A program made the translations under genes and the position numbers. Below the pieces are notes generated by a model. That model was not told the DNA's origin and searched no databases. It saw only the letters and a list, made by a program, of their open reading frames with translations. Of a stretch of DNA of 64,000 nt, positions 10,161 to 21,715 are shown in pieces. This DNA comes from Dicyema japonicum (lineage: Eukaryota > Dicyemida > Rhombozoa > Dicyemidae), in the NCBI GenBank assembly GCA_011109175.1, contig RDEW01000003.1, forward strand, positions 1,751,546-1,815,545, in the 5' to 3' direction. Position 1 is the stretch's first letter; every line of letters starts with the position of its first letter.

Positions 10161-10780
10161 ACTCCAATGCACGTTTTACGTCGCCATTTAGTAAATCAAA
10201 AATATAATTATAAATTTCAAAAATACACAACCCGAAACAATACTATGAAAATCATTATATCCTCATAACTATCTTTAAACAAAACATGACATGCCTCCCC
10301 CATTTTTCGTTCTATAACAATAAAAACAGTAAATTTAGTGGTTTGTTTTTATGCAATCTAGAAATTTTAATAAAAAGGTTAAGATTGAAAACAATTAAAA
10401 GTCACAGGGAGAACATCATTGCAAGAAGACGAGTCCACCCAGAACCGCAGTCAAAAGGACCCATCTAATGAATGATCCATTAAAGGGAAAAACTAAATGA
10501 TTCTTGAAGGTGGAACAGAAGAAACTGAGAACAGCACAAAGAGTCTTCAACCAAGCAGCCAATTGGCGGAATCGAACCCAAAGAGGGCATGGCATACAAA
10601 TAAGCTAATTTAGCAAAATTGTGGTTAAATCTTCAAATTATCAAATTTGCGGTTAAAATTTGACCATTTTCTTATAATTGATATTGTAAACTATTAAGAA
10701 AACTTATACTCCATGAAACTCAGTGACTTTTACAGCTGATCTGCCATGAGAGCCAACACCAAATCCTAAGAGGCCTCAGT
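10161..10780. other. Unassigned AT-rich stretch
   Basis: Small ORFs only, with no recognisable domain or repeat structure. Confidence 0.4.
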
Positions 10781-10784
10781 TGTT

Positions 10785-10900
10785 CCAATTTTGTAAGGAG
10801 GCGCCCAGTACCTGGCCAGCATCCAAAAATGATCTATCTCTTCCCATTCCAAAGGAGGGATACAATGGCGGATAAGGATGGACGTAATGCTGAGTCGAAG
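10785..10900 (+). mobile_element. Fragment of ribozyme-bearing short LINE derivative
   Basis: GGCGCCCAGTACCTGGCCAG, ATCCAAAAATGATC, CTTCCCATTCCAAAGGAGGG align with 22525-22595 (GACGCCCAGTGCCAGGCTGG, CGAAAAAGGATCA, CTTTCCCACTCCACTAGAGG). This is the P1', P4, J4/2 and P2' half of the element at 22498-22735. Its 5' half is not recognisable. Confidence 0.6.
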
Positions 10901-11021
10901 TGTGTTTCACCAGTTGGAAATAGATATACTGAGAGGTCTCCTCCGGTAAATCGGGGGCTATTAAATTGTAAAAAATTATTAAATAAAAATCAAACCAAGA
11001 AACAAAAAATCAAATTTAAAT

Positions 11022-12373
11022 CTAATTTTCTAAAAAAATAGTCTTTGGGACTTCCCAAAGGTAATCATCATGTCCAAAGTGCCCATAACACGCCGTCTTC
11101 TTAAAAATTGGTTTCCTTAGTTGTAACTCCCTATTTGACTTGAATTATATTAAAATACCTAATAACTGCCCCTGGTCTCAAGTCAAAGTTCTGTTGATTA
11201 TCTCAACCAATTTAGACTCAGAGACGTGAGAAGAACCATAAGTAAAAACTGAGAGAGACGTCGGTTCAGCCACTCCAATAGCATAGGAGATCTATCATTA
11301 GAACTTTAAAAAACTTGAACAAGTACTCTCTTACAAAGACCAGCTTTAACCAGAGATTTAGCAACCCACCGAGCGGCATAAGCACCAGATCGATCAACTT
11401 TTGAAGAATCTTTCCCTGACATTGCACCACCTCCATGTGATCCCCATCCGCCATAAGCATCCACTATTATTTTACGTCCAGTCAAGCCAGCATCTGCCTA
11501 CAAAGTTACACTACCATCAAACTTGAGGTCCACCAACAATAAAAGACCCAGAAGGTTGTAAATACATAACAAGCTTATCAGTGATGTATTTCCCAGGGAT
11601 AACAGACAATACTATATCACGAAGGTGAGATCTAATAAAGTCTAGCTCTACATCAGGACTATGCTGGACAGAGAGGACAACACTATGAACCCAAAGAGGC
11701 ACGACTCCCCCATCTTTGCACTCATATTCAATCGTAACCTTAAAAATAAAATTATTACAAACCTGACTCTTACAATCAGGCCTAATCCAGTTGTGCTTCC
11801 CAGATCGTCTTCTATCGGCAACTTCCTTGACAATAGCATGTGCCAGGTTGCATGTTAAGGGCATGCAATTTTCAGTTTCATCAGTAGCATACCCGAACAT
11901 TAACCCCTACACATTTTATCAAAAAACACCTGATCACCGGCGCCTATTTGTTCAAGCATCTCGTCAGGTGACTCTTCGTGAAAAACTCCCTTATGAATCT
12001 CAGGACTCTGATCCTCTATAGCAAGTTGAACATTGCAGGTGTCGTATGTTAAACCTGTGTCTGGAGAGTCATAACCAATTTCCTTCAATGTCTCTCGGAT
12101 GACTTTAAAGTAATTAATCTTAGCTGATGAGGTGACCTCTCCAAATACCATAACCATTCCAGTCTTAGCAATACATTCTAAATTTACATAAGAATTTAAG
12201 AACCGCAAGCGACCTGAGAATTTGGATCTACAGAAAGAAAAGCATCAAGAATAGAATCGCTAATTATGTCACAAAGTTTATCTATTAAAATATTAAATAA
12301 TACCAGGGTGTCCTTCACCAACTGATTCGGATGTGAAAAGAAAACGAGTTCCATTAGGGCTAGTTGAATCCAT
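11022..12373 (-). CDS. MAT: S-adenosylmethionine synthetase
   Basis: Cytosolic enzyme making S-adenosylmethionine from ATP and methionine. The minus strand starts [20 protein letters not shown] and continues [12 protein letters not shown] (the ATP-binding His and Asp), [50 protein letters not shown] (the P-loop-like GGGA(M/F)SGKD), ending [20 protein letters not shown]. Length is about 400 residues, as usual. Seven tiny introns: 12282-12303, 12178-12203, 11907-11929, 11739-11762, 11498-11522, 11292-11314, 11131-11158 (22-28 nt). One base is missing in the Asn-Arg-Asn-Phe region at about 11181-11194, next to a run of A; this could be an assembly error or a real mutation. The start Met gives the standard vertebrate-like N-terminus. 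Confidence 0.95.
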
Positions 12374-12480
12374 TTGTAATTTAAAACACGTTTAATGTTA
12401 GCACGTTAAAAAAAAATTTATTAAATAATTTGAATTTTTTAAATTTATTAAATCACAACAATGAAATATTTTTTTTTTCT
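12374..12480. other. AT-rich gap between MAT and LINE-A
   Basis: Upstream DNA of the S-adenosylmethionine synthetase gene. The LINE-A copy sits about 110 bp from its start codon, on the opposite strand. Confidence 0.5.
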
Positions 12481-12483
12481 ACT

Positions 12484-13510
12484 AATATTCGTCCGAATGT
12501 GAAATTATGGCTGGCCAACTTTTTGTCTGGAAGACGTGGAAGAGTAGTCAGTGGTGATCTCAGATCTAGATCACGATTACTACCGAACGGGGTACCCCAG
12601 GGGTCTCCACTTTCACCAATTCTATTCAACCTTTTTATTACACGACCTACCTAATGATGGAGACGAAGATTCCCTGTTATTATCCTACGCAGACGACGTA
12701 GTCATTGCAATACGGAACCGCTCGACTCAAGTCGCATCCCTTAAAACTCAGACAAAATTGAACATTCTCCACGATTGGATTGCTGGCAATCGACTAACGA
12801 TTTCTGCAACCAAGTCTATCTGTTCCACATTCACGTCGGACCGTCGTTCCAAGGATGAACCGAGTCTTTTCATTGGTCCCACTAGGATTCCAGTGACAAA
12901 GTCCCCCATTGTCCTTGGAGTCAAGTACGACACCCTTCTCAAATTCAACTCCCACGCAACAGACATGATCACCAGGGGCCTCCAGAAAGTTAACGTTATA
13001 CGCGCCCTTGTTCGGAGGACCACGAGGAACATGGACTTTTCCGTCTCTACACTCTACCAACAAACAATCGCGCCTGCCATTGAGTATGCCTCCGTTGCAT
13101 GGAGATTCGGGCTATCGGAGTCTTTGGTCCAAAGAATCAACTCGATATACCGGAAAACAATCAGTATGCTTTCCCCACGTAATGGATCAACAGTCGACCC
13201 ACTACTCATGGAAGCTAAGATCCGTAGTCGTGGCTCCGGATTTCTTCGCCTCTGTGAGGAAGATGGAAATCCGCTTCGCCTAATCCTTCCCATGGCAAGA
13301 GAAAACCGATTGGATAAGAAATTCCCTCCCCGATCGGATTCCTCTGCAAGACCGAGAGAAGGCTCTTCCGGAAAGTAGTGGGGACGATGGAGGATCACAG
13401 ACGTCGAATGGCACAAGTGATTGCGAGGACTGGGATCACCTAACTGTCTGACTCTTTTGTCTTTCTTTCTCGGTGTTCCCGGGGTTATTAAATAAAAAAA
13501 TATTTAAATG
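12484..13510 (+). mobile_element. LINE-A, 5'-truncated copy (RT palm to 3' end)
   Basis: Starts at CTACTAATATTCGTCCGAAT and is almost identical to 29650-30690. It holds RT motifs LLPNGVPQGSPLSPILFNL and LLSYADDVVIAIRN, thumb and C-terminus, then the 3' signature GGGATCACCTAACTGTC..GTGTTCCCGGGGTTATT and an A/T tail. Small insertions near 12640 and a one-base loss near 13325 break the frame. The truncation point coincides with the position at which the 29.6 kb copy changes frame. Confidence 0.93.
12551..13378 (+). pseudogene. LINE-A reverse transcriptase, C-terminal half
   Basis: The frame carries the catalytic YADD box (SYADDVVIAIR), the NRLTISATKS and LGVKYDTLLKF conserved blocks and the family C-terminal region. 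It lacks the RT fingers. The last residues, ARTGIT in the 29.6 kb copy, are shifted out of frame by a one-base deletion. Confidence 0.9.
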
Positions 13511-15890
13511 TTAAATTTTTTAATTCTCTTTTGGTACATCTCTCACCGCCACAAAAGAATGTATAAAGATCTTGTATAAACAATTTATTTGGACGATATT
13601 CAATTATGCCTCCAAAAGTTGACCCTAAAAATCTAATTTTTACTTGAATTTAGTAACTGTGGCGCATCTGTAAGGTCCTCACTAATCTTCGGAAAAAATC
13701 ACCTCCGCCAAAAAACCGAACCTGGACCGAAGAATACACGACTTATTGTCTACACGTATCACATGGACCCTGAGATTAACGCTTCTGAACTGCTGCTCTT
13801 GAGGGCTGCATGTCAGCGACGTTGACATCATCAACCTCTCGGTGAAAAAAGTTCTGGATTATATTTTTTGTCCTGGACCACCAGGGCCGACATAAAAGTG
13901 GAGGATCTCTTGGAGCAACTTGCATTGATATAAGTTTATCTATACTCTGTCTATGTTACCTGGATTGTGAAAAAATTGAGTTTTTAAATTTTTTAAGTTT
14001 CTAATGTTTCTTTTAATTAAAGAAGTTGTCGGTATTTGGCAGAAACTTCTTGATAGATCTAATGAAAACAATGATTCAAGACAAAATGGCCAATTTATGG
14101 AACTGAGCCATAGTCGACCGTCGTATATAAAACTTTTGGCTCTGTAATAGGTGAAGATAGATACTGACGAAGAGTTGTTTATTATTTGTTAACCACATCT
14201 TTGGTAAGCCCAGTCGTAGGGTAATTAATCCAAGGAGGGAACGCAAGGGAGAACGTCTGCTTGTGACGACCAAATTGAAATTACCAGGGATGAATTTACC
14301 GGTTACCTATTGGAGATGATGCATAACCATGTCTGATTCTTATTGCGATACCCGAAACATACACCAGTTGTTGTAGGAAACGCTAAACGTTTCGCCAATT
14401 ATGTGACGATTCACCAAAGCATCCTTTGGGATCGGAAGTTAGATCATATCTGAAATTCTCCCTAAGATCACTTGATTAGACGACTCTTGTCTTTTCTCTT
14501 GTAATTCTACAAGTTAATTAATTAAATTACAAGAGAATATACAAGAGGATATTGAAGGAACCATAATGCTAGAGATATATCTAAGGCCTGGTCGAGGAAT
14601 GACCCATAAAAATATGATGTTTCTATTGACTGTATAGATTGCGTGTAGTTTTAACGGTAACCAAGGAAAGCATCAATTCAGTGATTCGAACCATTGTGAC
14701 CTCTGATAATTTGTTCCAAGACATTCGATTACTTATGCGATAATATTGTCCTCAACTACTGAGGATCAAAGCCACTGAGTTACCTCAGTATTGAAGTCAC
14801 ATGGGATAGACTTGGATGTGTTCCATTAGGAAATAGAAAATTATCCTGGAAGGATTTAAGTTTTGAAGTATTTATGTACAAAAAATTATGAATCTGTCAG
14901 AAATACGACATTGACATTCGCAAGTGAGTCGTGGTCAATGGCCATTTCCCGCTCTTCTCTACTGAAAATTTCTGCAATACAGGTAGTTGTTGCCCCAACT
15001 TTGTGTCCACCCTTCTGGAAATAGTTTTGATTGGACGACAACGGAAGTTGGTGAGGGCAATTACTCTGCCTAACAACCTCCTCCACGAAGCCATAACCAA
15101 ATACTTCAAAAACCACCCAAGATACGAGACAACTACATTTCCGCTCTAGAGAGATATCCATGATTCTCATTCACTTTGGATAGGACCTCCCACATGTCGG
15201 TCTGTAGTCACTTAGTTAGTTAGGAACATTCTTTTTCCTTTTACCAGGGTGATCCTGGGTAATCAAAATCTTACCTCAACCATATGATTAAAAGCATATA
15301 GTGAGGTTGCGACGTTCCTCGTAGCTCTAAGAACATGAATAGAAGCAATGTGATCATTATGTGAGTTGGTGACATTCCCCATTCTCTGATTAACCAAAAA
15401 TGGAAGAAAATGTCTTTAAAACAGAAAATAAAGAGGATGCTGACATCTAAATTGTTTTTTTAGCCGCACATGAATGATAGGAAAAAAAAGAAATTTGGTT
15501 CCAATAATCTCGAGGTTTCAGCTGTAGCAAACTTGAAGACGAACTATCCTTCGAAAATATTTAAGGTTAGAAAATTAGAAACCATCAACACAAGTGACGT
15601 CCCAGGTCAGGTGTTTCCCACCCTTTCAGAAGAAAAAGATCGTCTTCTCTAGTTGACTACATGTGATGAGGATTCATTTGAAAATGGTGGATACCACCTA
15701 TAAAAATAAGAGGGTACTTAGTGAGAAATCTCAATAGTAAAATTGTATATAACTAGGAAGTTGGTTGAATTTATGACTTTAATTTCTTAAAAAAGAAATT
15801 TATAAGCAAATTTAATTCCTAAAATAAACATTTCCTTAAAAGTAAATAATACGCAAATTTTTAACATTTTATAACAGAAAATCGTGTTTT
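13511..15890. other. Unassigned 2.4 kb
   Basis: Contains short ORFs on both strands (for example 14076-14273 -, 14886-15170 -, 15470-15652 +). An ATG at about 13604 (MPPKVDPK...) precedes TTTTACTTGAATTTAG, which could be an intron end, so a small spliced gene may exist here. I could not join exons into a recognisable protein. No mobile element is identified. Confidence 0.4.
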
Positions 15891-15897
15891 CGGTACA

Positions 15898-16712
15898 ATG
15901 TTGGTTAATTTTGGAAGAATTCTTAAGATTTTCAGCCTCATAAGCAATCTGGTAGTCAACTATAACTGAGTGCTAGATTTGTGGATTTGCGTTCATTTTT
16001 GTGACGTATAAATCTTCAACAAACCGTCACTTCACAGCAGATTTGATTGACGACAGTTTCCATAAATATGCGATGGGGATCACACTAACATGTGGATTCC
16101 TTTCAATCATTACTTGCTTCTTTGGAGTTCTAACAATGGTTCTCAAAGATATTAGAGTCAAATGCATAGTAAGCCATTAATATTATCATAAGTATGCTGG
16201 TTTGACCGTTGTGACTCTTTTGGTCTGTTTGTATGCTGCCGGGTATCTCTTCAATGCCTTCTCTTATGTTTGCACTTATGGTTACTTTAGTCAACCCTGG
16301 TCTCGGAGATCTTTATAAGGAACGCCATCCAAAACTACAACGGAGAGTCCTTAAATTTTGATGTTTTCCAGCAAATAGTTAATTTTGAAAATATTTATTT
16401 CCAGAATGAGTGTTGCGGATTTTCTGGAGTTCACGACTATCCGGAAATAATTCCCAAGTCATGTTGCGCTATTCCACCATGCACAATTGAAAATTCCTTC
16501 AGAATTGTGAAAATTTGTATATAAAATAGGGCTGTGGATGGATTTTTAATCAGCATATATTGTTCATCACAAAAATCATTGTTACTTTTGTTTCGTTGAT
16601 TTTCTTTATTTCGGTAACATCTTTGAATATAATTTTAGACATTTTCATTCATGCATCTTGTCTACACGATTCACTTGCAGAGGAAGTCCCACCTCGATTA
16701 GCTCTCAGTTAA
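15898..16712 (+). CDS. Tetraspanin
   Basis: Four-span membrane organiser protein. Joined exons: TM1 begins at residue about 10 (MLVNFGRILKIFSLISNLIC...); TM2 ITLTCGFLSIITCFFGVLTM; TM3 AGLTVVTLLVCLYAAGYLF; large loop with the diagnostic NECCGFSG, IPKSCCAIPPC and a GCGW cysteine after an exon junction, giving the six-cysteine pattern; TM4 HILFITKIIVTFVSLIFFIS. Introns: 15952-15976, 16169-16192, 16268-16290, 16378-16404, 16507-16529 (23-27 nt). A further possible 25-nt intron near 16611-16635 would give an alternative C-terminus ending at 16701; without it the frame ends at 16712. The start is the only upstream Met with TM1 in frame. Confidence 0.92.
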
Positions 16713-17050
16713 TTCCTTAGTTTGTTCTTAAATAGTCATCTTTTATTTTTTGTTTTATAAATTAAGGAAAGATTTCTTTAAAAAATAATTAATTAGAAAT
16801 TTGAAAGATTTATAAGGTTTCCGATCATTAACATCACTTTTCACATCAACAAGGTCACTAATTTTCAGCTCATTTCGTTCCCTGGCGACGAATTCTATAA
16901 TCGATCTCAGCTCCCTGAAGAAATTAATTAGTTTAGTTTTAACCCCGGTCTTTGGAACAATTTTATTTATTTAAAACAACTAATTAAAGGAATTCAAGTT
17001 GCTTCTCTCATGATTGAAAACGCATTCCCCCATACTATTTGCAAGGATTA
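16713..17050. other. AT-rich spacer
   Basis: Downstream of the tetraspanin gene; nothing recognised. Confidence 0.5.
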
Positions 17051-17054
17051 CGGT

Positions 17055-17775
17055 CAATGAGTCAGCTCTTCTCTTTTATCACATTTCTTCAACGCAATAA
17101 GTTCCGATAGATTTCAAGAAAATCAAGGAACATGATTCGATCACTCCCGATGTCTCTACCACGAAGGGTTTGAAAGCGAAATAACCTATCTGGCTTTCGT
17201 ACTTCTATCTTTTAAGGTTTTCGGCCCTCTCTGAGGCAGATTCGCGGTGAGTTGCCGTCAGTTGGAGGGGAAAATTTTCCATATAAGTAGGGTCCGTTCC
17301 AAGCAAGATATTTCCCTCTATCCCATGGAAAAAATGGTCCCGTAAGGCCTCATATTTGCTATGTCCAATCATATGGGTTCTAACAGTATAGGGAATCCAA
17401 GGATGTCCAGTGCACCTTCAATGGCTTCATTGATGCCTCTGTCTTGAACTCTTTTACGTGTTTCTCCTGCACGAGTGGGTGCAAAGGCCCCTAACGTCGA
17501 CATCATGCCATATCTGAACGGTGGGCCATACAAACATCTAGACCGAAACGGACAAACACTCATTTTTTTAGAATCATATTCAATGACAGTCAAGAGGGAG
17601 GCACACGGAAGGGCTCTCACCCAAGCACCGCTTTCTCCTGCGGATGTTGAGCCTAGGCATGCGAGACAATGCTGATCTTCGCTTATTTTGTTTCGATAAT
17701 ATATTTGATAGTCCCTTTGTTTCATAGGATGCTTCGACAATTTAAGTTTTGAGAGTCCAAGTTTCTTGATTTAAG
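17055..17775 (-). pseudogene. RLE-type LINE remnant, C-terminal region
   Basis: The minus frame at 17369-17740 reads KQRDYQIYYRNKISEDQHCL, ACLGSTSAGESGAWVRALP, colinear with the RLE LINE region QRDWDDIYSKN..RLACLVSAANHGSGAWLDALP (about 54783-54915). Further left, in other frames, KPFVVETSGV matches VPIAIETSGA near its C-terminus. It is clearly divergent from the full-length copy, so it comes from an older or different subfamily, and the PD..D core is mostly lost. Confidence 0.75.
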
Positions 17776-17855
17776 CACTCTAACGGTCCAACCCGTGATC
17801 CGTTTTATCAAAATGAAAGCTATTTTGATTCACCTTACAACATGTGACTAATTAG

Positions 17856-19088
17856 TAGGGCAAGTTGTTTCTAGCACTTAAAAAAATTTTTTTAGAGCTA
17901 AAAAAAAATCTAGCAATTATAATTAAAAAAGTTAGCAATTAAAATGATAAAATCTAGCATTTAAATTTGTCAAATCTATAACTTAAAATAATAAAATATA
18001 ACATTTAAATTTTATTTATTGTAATATAATAAAAGTTAATGCCTGATATTGTCTGGATGGAAGTTCCTATCTTTTTTTAAATATTTTTTAGCATTTTAAT
18101 AGCTCTTTCAACAGATGCATAGGATGCCTGACAGCGTGAAAGAGAAAAATAATATTGTTGGCTAATTTTTGGTTTAGTCATTTCAATAATAAGTTTAAAT
18201 CCATTTTCCTCCATTCTTTTATTTATATAATTTTTGATATTTGCCTTGTCATTATCAAAATGTAGTCCTTGTATAATAGTAATCTTCCATCATTTGATTG
18301 CAAGGAATCACTTCGTCCATTCTCAGAACATGTCCGATAAGTAGCCAGCGTGAGGTAATTACTTCTCTGCTTATCGGTTTGCATTTACATAATTTGTAGA
18401 GAGTGTCTTTTTTGATAATCTGTGGCCATTTAATTCCCGCAATTTTTATCAATTGATTTCTATGAAATGTGTCTAGTCAGTCACGGTCCGTTTTTGATGT
18501 TCCCCATGTTCCCGAGTTATATAATAGGACTGGTTGTATGAACGCGCTATATAAGCACATCCGAAGATTTAAGGAGATAAGTTTTCTGCGAGTCCAAATG
18601 CTCCACATCTTTTCGAAAAACATGTTGTAATCGACAATGTTTTTCGCAAAGTGGTCAAAGCACGATCGCTTGAAATTTTCAATTGGACCTCCAGTTTGCC
18701 AGGTTTTTGTAAAGGAAGTAGAACTCCCATCGCGATGTCAATTAAACAATGAGTCCTGAATATCTCGTTGAATCTGAAAGTTATCTTTTCTGCTAGCTGG
18801 GTTGGTGCGTATTTTAACAACTCCCCACAAATATTGTCATAGCCAGCTGCTCTGTTGTTATTCAGCCGAAGGAGTTCTCCGCGAATTTCGGAATCCGTAA
18901 ACACATTATTAACTGCAATTTAAATTAGCAGTTAAACAAAAATTAGCATTTAAAATTAAAAATAGCACTTATAGCATTTATAATGTATGTTTTTTTTAAA
19001 CAAAATTAAAAAATAATTATTCCAAATTCAATCGTATATTTAAAAAAGTATAAAAATAAAAATAGCATTTTAGCACTTAAATTGCCTA
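17856..19088. mobile_element. hAT-type MITE with TAGCAWTTAAA repeats
   Basis: Flanked by an 8-bp target duplication CTAATTAG (17848-17855 and 19089-19096), the hAT hallmark. Ends TAGGGCAA (left) and TTGCCTA (right) form a short inverted repeat beginning with the hAT-typical TAGGG. Both arms are filled with degenerate repeats of TAGCA(A/T/C)TTAAA (about 17880-18115 and 18920-19080). No transposase. The centre (18225-18906) is occupied by a LINE-F fragment. Confidence 0.8.
18225..18906 (-). pseudogene. LINE-F fragment (RT start joined to RT C-terminus)
   Basis: Minus frames: LLRLNNNRAAGYDNICGELL followed by LLPLQKPGK (RT entry block), then after a gap KWPQII-like text (GIKWPQIIKKDTLYKLC) and SREVITSRWLLIGHVLRMDE (C-terminal block shared with 49630-49997). 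The catalytic YADD region between them is missing, so this is another internally deleted copy. It lies inside the hAT MITE. Confidence 0.75.
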
Positions 19089-19096
19089 CTAATTAG

Positions 19097-19762
19097 CCAT
19101 ACGACTTCCTTGGGAGTTATTCACTCCCTCACCTGACCAGCTTTGAGATATTATCAATCGAATCCTTTCCCAACCAGGACCACCAATGGCACTAAGGGAC
19201 TTGTGGGGGCGCCCAACATTATGGACACTCGATGGCAGTCGGACTCCTACATTTTAGTGAGGTCGGAGAAACTAATTAACCTTACAATATTGTTCTAACA
19301 TGGAACATATCGCTTCGTAAAAGGCCAAGAGTAACTCTCGAGAAAATGACCTTAAAAGGAATTGAAATGAGTGAATGACTTAACTTATGTGACATGCTGG
19401 ACAGGTTACCATCATCTGTCATTAAATCATTTCTCCAGTCATTAGTGATGAAATTGATTATAAATCAATGACAATTTTATTATTAATCAATCAATAAGTA
19501 AAAGTAATTATTTTATAACGCCCGTCTAACTCAATCTTCTCTTTTTGGGGACAATCCCTATTGCCTTTATAGGCGTGTTCACGTCCCTGCATACCCCACA
19601 TTCAGAGACTACCCTGGGTTGACATTCCATGCCGTCTTCCTCATCAACAGGCATCGGTACTCCATGCCTCTCCTCAGCTTGCATACTCTCAAAAGTCTTC
19701 CATAACACTAGCGTCTGTATATAAGCTATAACCTTTTCCTCCACCTTGAGAGGTAACCAGAA
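19097..19762. other. Unassigned stretch
   Basis: A 72-residue minus ORF (19526-19744) has no recognised domain. Nothing else supported. Confidence 0.4.
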
Positions 19763-20137
19763 AATTTATCTAAAACAATTCGTCTAATTAACATTTCGTC
19801 TAAATCGTCATGTTTGTCTAATTTACCTTTAAATCATTTTATTCAAGATATTTAAAAAAAATAATACTGTGAGCTATTCCTCTAAGATATTCATTTATAT
19901 TGTCAAATCTAAAATTTTCAACAATTCTTTTTATGCGTGAAGCACTATCGCGAAAACACTTTTTTGAGGATTGTACCTCTCTTCCAGCTACAAATTGTTC
20001 GAATAATGATTCATTCAAATTTTGTTCTTTTTTCAAACACTCGATAAATTTCCATATATTAGGGTGGTGCGATCCAATTAGACAAACATGACGATTTAGA
20101 CGATTTGTTAACTAGACGAATTGTTTTAGACGAATTA
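19763..20137. mobile_element. Short MULE with about 60-bp terminal inverted repeats
   Basis: Left end 19763-19824 and right end 20076-20137 are inverted copies, sharing for example CGTCTAAATCGTCATGTTTG. Each end holds several CGTCTAA units about 10-20 bp apart, like a reiterated transposase-binding site. The interior minus ORF (19839-20036) reads FEQFVAGREVQSSKKCFRD then NEYLRGIAHSI, the C-terminal pattern of FLYWCH-associated MULE transposases. The catalytic domain is absent, so the element is non-autonomous. No target duplication is confirmed. Confidence 0.75.
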
Positions 20138-20144
20138 GTCGTGA

Positions 20145-20335
20145 ACCACAATGCCCCTTTTGCAACCTTCACGTGCTGACAACAAATCACCTATTTCAAT
20201 GTCATGAATTGGCACAACATTTCTCCACAATGCCGGAACTTACCGATCTATGGGAGCGATCAACATCTGCTGCGTACTACTTAATAGCTGCTGGCCTCCT
20301 ACAAGTTAGTGAGTCTGAGGTTACTTAACTAACTA
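20145..20335 (+). pseudogene. LINE C-terminal cysteine/histidine tail
   Basis: Reads CPFCNLHVLTTNHLFQCHEL then MPELTDLWERSTSAAYYLIA. The C-x2-C..H-L-F-x-C..L-W pattern is the C-terminal tail of Jockey/Outcast-type LINE polyproteins. No RT precedes it, and the adjoining MULE ends directly upstream. Confidence 0.6.
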
Positions 20336-20476
20336 ACAAAGACAAGTTTGGCAACTTTTTCAATTCCCAGCCTATTTCGTACATTTGAATGTAAGAATCC
20401 AAAAGTCTAAAAAATTCGTTCTATTTTACCTGTGGATGCAACTGCTCCAAGAATTTTTTATGCAGAGTGAAATTAC

Positions 20477-21715
20477 TTAAGAAGGTAACTGGTAAAAGTT
20501 CGACTCCCACCAAGCTATAAGTGATACTTTGCTCAATAAATTCGGAGCGAACATGTATAGTTTGAATGGATCATCTTTTGCTCTGAAATTAATCAGAGTC
20601 GGAAGAGCATATTCATAATGTTCAGCACAATGCTCCAAAACGAGGTCAATCACAGCAGTTGAAAGAGATCTCCCATAACGTGTTGGTTCCATTAGATTCG
20701 CAAGTAAGTGGAAAGGTGTTAATGCTTGATCTGCTCGAGTTTTCACTTTTTTCTAAAATAGTCGTACATTCATAGTTAATATAAGTCTGTTCAAGTTCTT
20801 TCTAAATTTCTACAGCATGACTAATCGTTGTAGAATCATTTTGAATTTTGTCAAAGCGACAGCAATTGGTTTAATCAGCCGCAAATATTCTTCAACGTGT
20901 TGTTTTAGGCAAATATTTTGTACTTTGGAAGCAATTTCCAATATTCGATCTGTGTCCTTCACAAATTCTCAAAATGGTTTCTTTGACGTCAGTTACTTCG
21001 ACATTCTTTGAGAAAAAGTTGAGATAATGTGCCGAGCAACCACATGTAATATTTTCATCGTCATCTTGCATCATTATCCGCCTCATTTTAGTCATGTTGA
21101 CAGCATTGTCCGTTACAAGACTCCCGATTTTACATCCAAACCGTTGCTCGGCGGACTTTGCAGAGGCTAAAGCAACATATTGAAGATACTCCGCGTTGTG
21201 GCTATATCCAGAGGGGTCCACAGTGTCAATTAGATTTCTCCGTTCGATGTTACAACTGACACATAAATAACAGGTTCATTATGAATGTTGCTCCACCCGT
21301 CCAACATCATGGACACTGTCTTGTCCTGGAGTCTTTGCCGACAGTCTTCATGTATTTGGTCGTACACACGATCGAGTAATGGACCACCAATTTGATAACG
21401 AGAGGGTAAACGATACCCAGGAAGAAGCATTTGGACGAATTGGACAAGTTCCGGATGTTCTACAGCAGCAAAAAGAGTGTTGCTGAAATATATGTATCTA
21501 GCGAGTTGCATATCAACCAAATTTTTCTTCGATGACGTTTTCGTAGTAACGTAGTTGATTAAAGACTGTTCCCTCATCCTTGGGAGAAATTCGATGATCA
21601 AATCACTTTCAGGTTTGGACAGATTTTCAGGGATATCAATATTAGTTCGACATAACAAATGCCTCATCCGAGAAACGAGACCTTGTACATCTTTGTTGAT
21701 TAAATTCAAATGATT
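20477..21715 (-). pseudogene. hAT transposase (DUF659 type), broken
   Basis: Three minus-strand pieces: 21230-21709 with QDKTVSMMLDGWSNIHNEPV (first catalytic Asp region), 20892-21221 with CKIGSLVTDNAVNMTKMRR (second Asp) and a CGCSAHYLNF block, and 20477-20746 with NLLSKVSLIAWW near the usual dimerisation domain. Frames change near 21225 and 20760-20890. Unrelated in sequence to the hAT fragment at 2.9 kb. No terminal repeats found. Confidence 0.85.

Noticed and set aside
12748-13416. Antisense and overlapping ORFs (also 29605-30751, 54690-55322)
   Set aside because: Exact shadows of the RT frames in LINE-A and the RLE LINE.
13604-13650. Ribosomal protein L12 start (MPPKVDP..)
   Set aside because: The first residues resemble RPL12, but nothing downstream in any frame matches that protein.
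14680-14720. tRNA-like GGTTCGAATCAC on the minus strand
   Set aside because: T-arm-like only; no D arm, anticodon arm or acceptor pairing. The similar motif at 10570 fails likewise.
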